A DNA stretch of 10,104 nucleotides from Planctomycetota bacterium (GTDB lineage: Bacteria > Planctomycetota > Phycisphaerae > WQYP01), in the NCBI GenBank assembly GCA_021838985.1, contig JAKCCC010000038.1:1-10104 (forward strand). Reading direction: 5' to 3'. Position numbers and translations under genes: made by a program. Positions 1 through 7,021 of the stretch are shown one piece after another; position 1 is the stretch's first letter; every line of letters starts with the position of its first letter. A model generated the notes under the pieces. It saw only the letters and a program-made list of their open reading frames with translations, made no database searches and was not told the DNA's origin.

Positions 1-1530
1 TCCGCCAAGGGCACGGTATTGATGCGGTGACTGATAACAAAAGGGAACATAGACGGCCAGGGAATGATGGAGACCAGGTAGTCGCGGTTCATGTTCGCTC
101 CGGAGTGGCCATCCTTATTGAAAAAAAAATACAGGGAGAGCGTAAAGTTCCCCGGCGGAATGCGCAGGAAGACGTAAAGATCCGGCCCGTGGTAGGTGGG
201 GGCGAAGGCCTCTCCAGGGTCGTCGATCTCAGCCTCACGACGATCGACCTTCCAAGTGGTCAAGCCCTTAACGACGCGGCTGTCCAGGTAGACCTCGGGC
301 AGCTCTAAGACATGCGGATTGCTGGTGGCCAGCCACTGCACCCAAAAACGCACCGAATCTCCTTTGGGGCAATGCGGCCCGATGGCATCCCGATGATCCA
401 CTGGAATCGGCCCGGGCGCCCAGACGTAGTCCTCCGGCGAATCGCAGGCGAACAGACACGCCCAGTAGCGGCCATAGCGGCCCAGCCAGGCGCCCTGCGT
501 GCGCCAATCGTCAGGGAGGGGAACTATCGCGGGGCCGATGGGCTTCAGGGGCGGCAGGTCACGCAGCAGCCTCTGGCACAGGATCAGGAGATGATGCCGG
601 CGCGGCGGCCGGGCCGCGGCGGGTAATCGCTTGTGGTGCAGGGCTGCTGACGAGCCGCTCGGGGCGGCAGACCCGGAGGGGCGCCGGGGCGACTCTCCGA
701 TCCGTACCGCAAGCGGCTTATCGCCGGTGCGGGCCGGCAGCGCGATTGCCGACACGCCCGCACCGTAGTGGCCGATCAAGGCCCGTTGCGCGTTACGGGT
801 TCCGAGTCTCGCGGGGATGAAGCAGATTTGGCTAATGTGGCGGCGGCCATAGTGCGGACCGCGCGGCTCTTGAATCCGCAGCGCCGCGCGCAGGGAATTC
901 ATTATCTTTGGCACGCGGCGGGCCTGGCTGGCCAGCCGCTGGCCGGTGACGCCCGAAAGTACGGTCCAGCCATTGCGCCACGTGCCCAACCAGATGTTAC
1001 CCAAGCCGTCCCGGGCCAGGCAGGTCACATGGTCGCCTGGCAACAGGCGATCCAGAAAGCTCGGCAAAGGGCCACGGAAGTACCGTGGCGCGTGCCAGAG
1101 GCCCTGGACCTTGGCGACGTAATCCGCGCCGCGTTCGTAACGGAAGCTTCGGCCGTCGTTGGTGCTTACCGCCAGCCCCGGATCGGTTCCCACCAGCACC
1201 TGATTTTTTGGCGTCACGAGAACGCAGTTGATAAGGCGGCTCGGCAGGCCGTAGCCAAACGCTGTTTCCCCCATGCGCGGCGGGCCACGCAAGACCCGCC
1301 AGCGGCGGTAGGGGTAACGCGATGCGGCAAGGCCATCGCATTGGGTGCCGACGAAGGCGGTACCGTGGGAATCAAAGGCCACGCAATCGGGATTGGGAGG
1401 AAGACCGTTGGCTGGGGTAATATAATGCCACGTACGTGGAGGAAAGCGGTTACGAATCGCGCGGTGGGAGTGATCAGTCGTCTGTATAGATGCTGATACC
1501 GGCCTCGGTGCAGATCCACACCTGGCCATT
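1..1530 (-). pseudogene. Propeller (Reg_prop-type) protein with C-terminal beta-sandwich, 5'-truncated and frameshifted, 3' end outside window
   Basis: One minus-strand frame is open from about 1608 down to base 1, with the stop beyond the left edge. Its product has propeller-blade repeats in the 1030-1430 region (DCVAFDSHGTAFVGT, INCVLVTPKNQVLVGTD, VTCLARDGLGNIWLGTWRNG, then ALIGHYGAGVSA near 800). A low-complexity Pro/Arg linker follows. The last part is a beta-sandwich-like domain (DDWRTQGAWLGRYGRYWACL near 490; FNKDGHSGANMNRDY near 80-120) that I recall as the C-terminus of large secreted planctomycete propeller proteins. The frame stays convincing to about 1470. The preceding blade (NGQVWICTEAGISIYTDD, 1477-1530) is in another frame and ends at a TGA at 1474-1476, so there is an indel near 1478. 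Upstream of about 1530 the propeller signal stops and the plus-strand methylase tail begins, so the N-terminus is missing. The protein is probably extracytoplasmic; no enzymatic function is visible. The stretch at 650-900 is poorly conserved in my reading and may hide further damage. Confidence 0.72.
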
Positions 1531-1678
1531 GCGGCGGTTCCTGGTGGACGACGGCATCGGCCGCGACCAGCTCTTCCGGCGTCTGGCCGAGACCCTGTCC
1601 GCTCTCTACCTCACCGGTACCGACGAAAAACCCCGGGTAGATGGCGTCCTGGCGCGGAAGAAAGGGTTGGGGTTCTGA
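1531..1678 (+). pseudogene. C-terminal remnant of a DUF1156-type adenine-specific DNA methylase
   Basis: The plus frame from about 1531 to the TGA at 1676-1678 encodes roughly 50 residues: RRFLVDDGIGRDQLFRRLAE, then LSALYLTGTDEK and the end VDGVLARKKGLGF. I recognise this from memory as the conserved C-terminal tail of large DUF1156 (COG1743) methylases, where the usual wording is close to DEKRWVDGVLARKKGLGF; here RW is replaced by PR. The catalytic methylase domain is absent, because the sequence immediately upstream reads as the minus-strand propeller gene. The stop lies 4 bases before the ATG of the AlbA_2 gene, the spacing expected for an operon. DUF1156 methylases commonly sit beside DUF499 ATPases, and a DUF499 remnant follows at 3459. 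No start codon belongs to this fragment. Confidence 0.62.
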
Positions 1679-1682
1679 AGCA

Positions 1683-3401
1683 ATGAACGAACAGCAGCTA
1701 CAAACTCTGATTCAGGCCGGCGAATCGCTGACGGTGGAATTCAAGTCCGACTCTGCCGCCTTGCCTGCCGGCAGGCAGGTCAACGATGCCACGATCTACG
1801 AGGAAGTTGTGGCGATGGCCAACACCAGGGGCGGGACGTTGCTCATCGGCGTCGAGGATGATGGCACCGTAACCGGCGCGCGGCCGCGCCACGGCCGGAG
1901 CACCGACCCAACCAAGCTCCAGGCTGCGATCTTCAACAACACCGTTCCCAACGTAAACACGCGGATCAGCGTCGTGCGGCACCCGCAGGGGCAGGTGATT
2001 GCCATCGAGGTGGACGTTTATCCCGAGCCGTGCGCCACGGCAGCCGGCAAGTCAGTCCGTCGCACCATCGGCGGCGATGGCAAATCGCAGACCGTACCTT
2101 ACTATCCGCGCGATCAGCGGTCCCGCCGTACCGACATGGGACTGCTGGATTTCTCGGCGCAGGTGGTCGAGAACGCCACGATGGACAGCCTCGACCCGCT
2201 GGAGTTTGAGCGGTTGCGGCAGACCATCGCACGCCTTCACGGCGACCAGAGGTTACTCCAGCTGCCCGATGGTGATCTGGCCAAGGCGCTGCGGCTGGTG
2301 GAGACTCGGCCGGACGGAAAGATTGCGCCGAACATTGCCGGACTGCTCCTGCTGGGTCAGGAACCGGCCATCCAATCGCTGCTGCCGACGCACAAGCTGC
2401 ATTTCCAAGTGCTCGGTGCCCAGGGCAATGTCAAGGTCAACGATGTCTTCTCGATTCCGCTGATCCGGCTCCTGGCGGAGGTGGATGCACGGTTCTCTGC
2501 CCGCAACGAAGAGCGGGAAGTGTTGGTGGGCATGTTCCGGCTGCCGGTGCCGGACTATTCTCCCGAGGGCTTCCGCGAAGCAGTGAACAATGCCGTGCTG
2601 CATCGCGACTACACGCGGCTGGACGACATCTATATCCAGTGGCAGCCCGACCATTTGCTGATTACCAGCCCAGGCGGTTTGCCGGAAGGCGTCACGCTGG
2701 ATAATCTGCTGGTTCACGAGCCCAAGCCGCGAAATCCGCGCTTGGCGGAAGCATTCCGCCGGATCGGGCTGGTGGAACAAACCGGGCGCGGCATCGACAA
2801 GATATTCGCAGGCCAACTGCGGTATGGGCGCGCCGCGCCGGACTACGGCCGCAGCGACGGCACGGCCGTGCGCGTCGTGTTGCGGGGCGGGGAGCCTTCC
2901 CTGCAATTTGCCGCGTTCGTCTACGAACAGGACAAGGCCGGCACGCCGCTGAGCCTGGACGAGATGCTGGTGCTCAACACGCTGTTCTTCCAGCGGCGGA
3001 TGGACACCGAACGGGCCGGCGGCCTGATCCAGAAAGGCATGACCGAAGCCCGCGCCGTCTTGGAGCACCTCCATGAGCGTGGCATAGTCGAAGGCCGGGG
3101 CGAGAAGCGCGGGCGGGTCTACCACTTGGCAGCGTCGCTCTATCGGCGACTCGGCCAAACACCGGCCTACGTGCGGTCGCGGGGGTTCGACCAGATTCAG
3201 CAGCGGCAGATGGTGCTCAATCTGGTCCAAGCAGAAGGACGAATCACACGGAAAAAGACAGCGGAACTGTGCCAGATCAGTGAAGATCAGGCCTCGCGTC
3301 TCTTGCGTAAGATGCGCGATTCTGGTGACTTAGATCAAGAGGGGCAGGGACGCGGAGCGTCCTATGGCCTCGCAAACGCGCGGAAGAACACGCGGACGTG
3401 A
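1683..3401 (+). CDS. AlbA_2/HATPase_c_4 ATP-binding regulator (COG2865-like)
   Basis: A 572-residue protein. Residues about 10-125 form an AlbA_2 (Schlafen-like, PF04326) domain: ESLTVEFKSDS, YEEVVAMANTRGGTLLIGVEDDG. Residues about 295-400 form an HATPase_c_4 (PF13749) domain with the N-box REAVNNAVLHRD, SPGGLPEGV and EQTGRGIDKI. Two winged-helix-like segments follow at about 440-483 and 505-551 (ITRKKTAELCQISEDQASRLL). This is the architecture of the cytoplasmic 'ATP-dependent DNA helicase RecG-related' or 'ATP-binding protein' family, usually treated as DNA-binding regulators; the true function is unknown. I chose ATG 1683 because the family pattern begins there and it follows the upstream methylase stop by 4 bases. 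An in-frame ATG at 1641 would overlap the methylase tail. It sits between methylase and DUF499 remnants, so it was probably part of that defence operon. An in-frame palindromic insert adds about five residues (AGRQV) near residue 29. It is the only intact gene of the module. Confidence 0.88.
   Translation: MNEQQLQTLIQAGESLTVEFKSDSAALPAGRQVNDATIYEEVVAMANTRGGTLLIGVEDDGTVTGARPRHGRSTDPTKLQAAIFNNTVPNVNTRISVVRHPQGQVIAIEVDVYPEPCATAAGKSVRRTIGGDGKSQTVPYYPRDQRSRRTDMGLLDFSAQVVENATMDSLDPLEFERLRQTIARLHGDQRLLQLPDGDLAKALRLVETRPDGKIAPNIAGLLLLGQEPAIQSLLPTHKLHFQVLGAQGNVKVNDVFSIPLIRLLAEVDARFSARNEEREVLVGMFRLPVPDYSPEGFREAVNNAVLHRDYTRLDDIYIQWQPDHLLITSPGGLPEGVTLDNLLVHEPKPRNPRLAEAFRRIGLVEQTGRGIDKIFAGQLRYGRAAPDYGRSDGTAVRVVLRGGEPSLQFAAFVYEQDKAGTPLSLDEMLVLNTLFFQRRMDTERAGGLIQKGMTEARAVLEHLHERGIVEGRGEKRGRVYHLAASLYRRLGQTPAYVRSRGFDQIQQRQMVLNLVQAEGRITRKKTAELCQISEDQASRLLRKMRDSGDLDQEGQGRGASYGLANARKNTRT
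1762..1777. repeat. 16-bp perfect palindrome inserted in-frame in the AlbA_2 gene
   Basis: Bases 1762-1777 read TGCCTGCCGGCAGGCA, a perfect 16-bp palindrome followed by GG. It encodes LPAGRQ inside the AlbA_2 domain, between DSAA and NDATIYEEV, where family members usually run straight from LP to a short D-x-x-IYEEV segment. I recall LPAGRQ-encoding palindromes as recurrent insertions in proteins of several environmental bacterial genomes. Origin by insertion is inference. Confidence 0.6.
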
Positions 3402-3443
3402 TTGAAATCACGCGGTGCGCGTTTTCGCGTGATCCCGCGTGAT
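3397..3443 (+). repeat. Hairpin over the AlbA_2 stop codon plus tandem CGCGTGAT repeats
   Basis: CGTGAT (3397-3402) and ATCACG (3407-3412) form a 6-bp stem with a TGAA loop; the TGA stop at 3399-3401 lies in the stem. Two copies of CGCGTGAT follow at 3426-3433 and 3436-3443, 10 bp apart, ending 15 bp before the DUF499 remnant ATG. There is no T-tract, so this is not an obvious terminator. It could be a small dispersed repeat or a binding site. Confidence 0.4.
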
Positions 3444-3458
3444 TCGTGGAGACGAAAT

Positions 3459-3797
3459 ATGGCGAATCTGAAGCCTTGGTAAAAACCGGAGGCGGCGGCA
3501 GCGTTCGTGGGGACGGAGTTTGATTCGATCACCGGTCGTGGCGGGGATGATGGCACGCCGCTCCGCAAGACACCGTAGGGCGAAATTGCCTGGCAACTGG
3601 GCGGGCGGGAGTTGTTCGCCACCGTGGCTGAGCACGAGCGGACGCTGACGGCCCCGGGTGGGGATGTGATCCACAAGATGCTGCCGAAGGATCGGCCATG
3701 CCTGATTCTCATGGACGAGCTGCTGAACTATGTCAGCCGGAGCCGCAAGAGTGACCTGTCGGCGCAGCTCTACAACTTCGTTCACGACCTGACCACC
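3459..3797 (+). pseudogene. DUF499 AAA+ ATPase remnant (COG1483-like): two stops, internal deletion, no C-terminus
   Basis: A start with a fair Shine-Dalgarno site (GGAG, 7 bases before ATG 3459) opens MANLKPW, then TAA at 3480. The same frame continues AFVGTEFDSITGRGGDDGTP and LRKTP, hits TAG at 3576 (the family has Trp there, in TPWGEIAWQLGG), and resumes as GEIAWQLGGRELFATVAEHE, then PGGDVIHKMLPKDRPCLILM, DELLNYVSRSRKSDLSAQLY and NFVHDLT. I recognise this from memory as DUF499, including the Walker B-like LILMDE. The Walker A region (GGGKTH), which should lie between MANLKPW and AFVGTEF, is absent, implying loss of roughly 100 codons. Homology stops at about 3794; the remaining open frame to 3965 is antisense to the MauE-like gene. 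DUF499 proteins are normally about 1000 residues, so this gene is dead. It completes the methylase / AlbA_2 / DUF499 module. Confidence 0.75.
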
Positions 3798-4555
3798 CAA
3801 CGGCCCCGGGCGAGGGCGGGGCCGGCTGGCGGCTGGCCCCTTCGCGTGGCGACGTGGCTGAGCAGCGGGAAGCGGTGGCCGATCCACTTGGTCGGATCGA
3901 GCAACACAAGTTTGCCGCCGTTGAAAAATGATACCCCCGGAACGACGGTTCTCGGCCGAGGGTGAAGCTCTGCCGTGGCGATCCCCACCGCCAGACCGAG
4001 CACCGCTCCGACCACGATTGTCGCGGTCTGGACCCGCTTCCGGGGTGCACCCGTCTGGCCTGCCGTTGGTGGCTGGTTTGCAGGCCCCGCCAGGAACACC
4101 AGCCCGAGCACCACCGCCGCATCCAGTCCCACCGTGAACCACGGATTCACCGGCACCTGGCCGAAGCAGCCACAGGAGGCGTAGCCGGAGACGGCTTCGT
4201 ACAGGGCGTAGCAAGCGAAGAGGCTGAAGCCGGCAATTGCCGCCCAGCGTACGGCGTTGCCGAAAATTCCGCTGATCAGCCATAGGCCGAGAAACACCTC
4301 CCAGCCAATGAGCGCAGGGATAAAACCGATCAGCCTTTCCAAGCCGGCCGGCGTTACCAGGGAGTGAGTAAATTGCCAAGCTTTCAGGACCGCGGCGCAA
4401 AGCAGAAGGAGTCCCACCGCCATGCGGAAGGTGTGGAGCAACCCGCTTCGGAGCGGCCACGCGGACGGGTCATTCCGATCAACACCTTGCCAAGCCTGCA
4501 TTTCAGCGAGATCTAACATTGCGTTGCGGGCCCTATTCCCGGAGACATAACCCAC
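3782..4555 (-). CDS. MauE-like membrane protein, C-terminal thioredoxin domain lost
   Basis: A 257-residue frame with hydrophobic segments at about 45-59, 74-97, 103-120, 142-157 and 177-195, and the motif SCGCFG (residues 127-132). The whole resembles the MauE/DoxX-like membrane domain thought to help redox or disulfide delivery across the membrane. After the last helix come KLVLLDPTKWIGHRFPLL and ARGRWVV; in the planctomycete proteins I recall, this strand leads into a thioredoxin domain with a Cys pair (wording like VVLYHHDCPKC). Here the text changes after Val255 to Arg-Ser-stop, exactly where the DUF499 remnant begins on the other strand, so the gene is 3'-truncated. The GTG at 4555 is preceded by GAGG at 5-base spacing; ATG 4519 is the alternative. 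It lies 77 bp downstream of the DUF1573 gene, same strand. The membrane domain may still be made, but without its periplasmic redox partner. Confidence 0.75.
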   Translation of the reverse strand: MGYVSGNRARNAMLDLAEMQAWQGVDRNDPSAWPLRSGLLHTFRMAVGLLLLCAAVLKAWQFTHSLVTPAGLERLIGFIPALIGWEVFLGLWLISGIFGNAVRWAAIAGFSLFACYALYEAVSGYASCGCFGQVPVNPWFTVGLDAAVVLGLVFLAGPANQPPTAGQTGAPRKRVQTATIVVGAVLGLAVGIATAELHPRPRTVVPGVSFFNGGKLVLLDPTKWIGHRFPLLSHVATRRGQPPAGPALARGRWVVRS

Positions 4556-4632
4556 ATCATCCTCGCGGAAAAAGATACCGTCTTATTCCCTTGGAATGGT
4601 GGCCGTGGCCGGTGATCGTGAGAACGCCAATT

Positions 4633-5793
4633 TTATTTCCTTTCGCACGTGGCAGGAGGCTCCCCATGTGTTCCAATCACGAGGGCCATATAGTCTTCGC
4701 GAAAACGGTACAAGCTGTGCCGGTTCGAGATCACGACCTCCACGTGGCCAGTCACATGCGCGGGCGCCCGCGTCGTTTTCAATGTTATTCGCGCGGCCCG
4801 CCCGCTGGTAACGATCCGCGCGATAATCGGTGAGCCTCTTGGGACGCGGAGACTTACGATTCGGTAGGGATCTGCCTGAGATCCCGCCCTTACGAATAGA
4901 TGCAAGCTCTCGGATACCGCCTTGCCGCGCGGAACGGCGCCAAAAAGGATGGATTCGGGCACCAAATCAACGGGCCCAACAACGCGGAAAACCACCGGAC
5001 GGTCTACGTAGTAGCGGAGTTTCCTGCCGCGGTCGAAAAACGAGAAGCGTAGCGTGCACGTCTTCATTCCAAGCGAAGGCGTGCGGGCGAGGCGCAGCCG
5101 GACGAGGTAGTCACGGTCGTGGGGCCGGCCGAGATGCGCTTCGATTGATCGGCTCAAAGCCGTACAGCGCACTTCGTCCCACGGCGTCGGGTTGCCTCCG
5201 CGCCGGATTCGGAGCACCCTCCACTGCGGAAGGGAGGATTCGGCAACGTTGCCGAGGTCGACATAATAGTTTATGCCGGGGAAGCGAATGAGGTTCCTAA
5301 CCTCGTATTTGACAAGATATCGTAGCACTTCCGCGGAGCGGCCAACCGTGCCAGCAATCGTTACTTCCACCGCCTCCGGCCCCGGCCATACCCGGGCGGC
5401 AATATCGAGGCGGAGCATGCAATGCGCTTCGGGGGCAATTTCGGAGCCGGGAGGCGTTAGCAGCTTGCCGCTCGTGCAACCGCAGGTCGAGTAGACGCCG
5501 CGGACACGGAAGGGCTGGTGAAAAGGGTTGCGAACATCAATAACCTGGAGAATCTTTTGCCCGGGGGCGAGTACGCCAAGATTGCAGACGGCCATCGGTG
5601 GCGAAGCGGGTCGCCCCTTTGCGCAAATCGCCGGATACAGCAGGCAGAACAACGCAACGGGGGCCATTGTGGGGATGCCCACGGCAGGCCGAACTCGCAT
5701 GAAGCGACGACGCGAGCCGCGCAGGTTGCGCTCGGAGACGTCGGCCCCGGAGCGGGCTGTCGTCAAAGAGGAGAAGAAGGTGAGGGCGGTCAT
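4633..5793 (-). CDS. Secreted DUF1573-domain protein
   Basis: A 386-residue protein. A hydrophobic signal-like segment at residues about 43-58 (MAPVALFCLLYPAICAKG) suggests export. Residues about 70-130 match the DUF1573 immunoglobulin-like fold: CNLGVLAPGQK, VIDVRNPFHQPFRVRG and the hallmark STCGCT with CGC at 104-106. The rest is beta-rich with further Ig-like strands (ILFGAVPRGKAVSESLHLFV, HVTGHVEVVISN) and no visible enzyme motif. ATG 5793 overlaps the stop of the upstream gene as ATGA, which supports this start and translational coupling; a second Met at residue 32 (5700) would give a more typical signal peptide (MRVRPAVGIPTMAPVALF). DUF1573 function is unknown; such proteins often sit beside MauE and thioredoxin genes, as here. 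Codon phase is intact throughout. Confidence 0.82.
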   Translation of the reverse strand: MTALTFFSSLTTARSGADVSERNLRGSRRRFMRVRPAVGIPTMAPVALFCLLYPAICAKGRPASPPMAVCNLGVLAPGQKILQVIDVRNPFHQPFRVRGVYSTCGCTSGKLLTPPGSEIAPEAHCMLRLDIAARVWPGPEAVEVTIAGTVGRSAEVLRYLVKYEVRNLIRFPGINYYVDLGNVAESSLPQWRVLRIRRGGNPTPWDEVRCTALSRSIEAHLGRPHDRDYLVRLRLARTPSLGMKTCTLRFSFFDRGRKLRYYVDRPVVFRVVGPVDLVPESILFGAVPRGKAVSESLHLFVRAGSQADPYRIVSLRVPRGSPIIARIVTSGRAARITLKTTRAPAHVTGHVEVVISNRHSLYRFREDYMALVIGTHGEPPATCERK

Positions 5794-6876
5794 CGTGGAG
5801 AAGTCTCCGGCACCGGAATAACCTTTTTTGCCTGGCCATCCACTACGATATTTGCCAAGTGGAAATCAATGACGAAGATGCTTGGAGGCAGCTGGCGGCC
5901 TACGGTGATATCGCGCAGTCGTATCGTCACCTTCTCGCTCGGCAGCCGCCCCCAACCCCAGACGGTTTTTCCGATTCGCGATGGGATGCACACGCGTGAA
6001 TGGCCGACCTCGAACGCTCGGTAGTGGAATCCGATGTCCTCAACGCGCTTACCGAGTCGGTCGACAACCTGGATTCGCCGCGGCATGTACCACGGATGCC
6101 GGGAGAGGGTGACGACGTAGGAGAAACCTTTTGCCCCGCCGACCGCAGCCGCGGGAAAGAGGGCCGCGGAGAGTGTGCCGCGCCTCACATGCGGGAGGTC
6201 CCACGCCGCGCGCCGCCAAAACGAGGAAAATGCCGCGGAGGTGCCGGCTGGGGTAACGAGAGTGGACTCAGCCCCGCCGTGTCCGTGCAGCATACGCCCG
6301 CCGTGCGAAAATCTCCGCCAAAAACCCGAGACCAGCGTACTCCTGGGCTGCTGCAGGCGCCAAAGGCTCAGTTGATGACCACCCAGATCGAGGTAGGGCC
6401 AGAACGGGGCCAGGAAGGTAGCCGGCTCCACCGCCGGGTTGACGGGGGCCAGGACCCGCCGCCCGGGCTGGCCGCCTCTTGCCGATGAAGAGGCTGCGAT
6501 TAGACTCGGTAAGCTCTTGGAATCGCGTTCCGTCGAAGGCGTCTTGACAGTCCTTTCCAACGCTGACCGTCGGCAGGACCACGCTGTATTTCACACGGAA
6601 GCGCCGACCAGCGCCCCAGAAGACGTACCGCTCCTTGACCGCACCCGAGGCCTGCGGGGCCATCGGATAGCTACGTCGCCCGATTATCGTGGCCACGAAG
6701 TGGAGCGAGGTTATGAGTCGGTAATTCCGGAGCATCGCCCTGACCACCGCTGGGGCCTCCGCACCAACCTGGTGGCGGAAGGTCTGCGGTGATTCAGCCG
6801 GCTTGGGGTTGGCGCGCACCGCTGGGCAAGCCACCGGAACGCCATACACAAACAAAAGAAGCCATGTGACTCGCAT
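5790..6876 (-). pseudogene. Signal-peptide LolA-like envelope protein, broken by one frameshift
   Basis: Starts at ATG 6876 with GAGGTG (6883-6888) 6 bases upstream. The N-terminus is a signal peptide (MRVTWLLLFVYGVPVACPAV), followed by VVRAMLRNYRLITSLHFVAT, FRVKYSVVLPTVSV and DAFDGTRFQELTESNRSLFI. These match the beta-strand pattern of planctomycete proteins related to outer-membrane lipoprotein-sorting (LolA-like) domains. Sensible sequence then moves to a second frame: NPAVEPATFLAPFWPYLDLG, and later SYVVTLSRHPWYMPRRIQVV and FVIDFHLANIVVDG, ending at TGA 5790-5792. The switch lies at about 6440-6480, in a GC-rich stretch containing CCCGGGC. The span is 1087 bp, one more than a multiple of three, so a single indel explains it; restored, the product would be about 362 residues. 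The middle part (about 6180-6360) is weak in every frame. It is coupled by ATGA overlap to the DUF1573 gene. It could be a real pseudogene or a consensus error. Confidence 0.68.
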
Positions 6877-6882
6877 GCCGTA

Positions 6883-6888
6883 CACCTC
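6883..6888 (-). promoter_or_regulatory. Shine-Dalgarno site for the LolA-like gene
   Basis: Minus-strand GAGGTG, 6 bases before ATG 6876. It selects this start, which also gives a proper signal peptide, over the in-frame ATG at 7107, which would overlap the upstream gene. The short intergenic stretch 6889-7021 is GC-rich; it holds an AGTATACT sequence near 6900 that could be a weak -10 box, but I see no matching -35. Confidence 0.5.
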
Positions 6889-7021
6889 ATGACTGGAAGT
6901 ATACTCCGCACCGCAGGCTATGCCCGGCCGGCGCCACCGCCGCGACGCCCACGCCCAGGCCCAGCCCCGCAGCCTCCAAAAAGGAGAATACGGCGCGGCC
7001 GCACACTGCCGCCGTCCAATA

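Noticed and set aside
768..1496. Long plus-strand open frame (242 codons)
   Set aside because: It is antisense, in register, to the propeller gene, which has recognisable blades; the plus-strand product has no recognisable motif.
2253..3230. Minus-strand open frame of 325 codons
   Set aside because: It lies entirely antisense to the AlbA_2 gene, whose domains are clear; it is a product of high-GC third positions.
3408..4460. Minus-strand open frame of 350 codons
   Set aside because: It crosses the recombination joint and overlaps the MauE-like gene in another frame; Arg/Pro/Gly-rich, no motif.
4830..5291. Plus-strand open frame antisense to the DUF1573 gene
   Set aside because: Low-complexity Arg/Gly/Ser product, no ribosome site, fully covered by a supported gene.
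5518..6024. Plus-strand open frame across the DUF1573 and LolA-like genes
   Set aside because: Spans an operon overlap on the other strand and has no recognisable motif.
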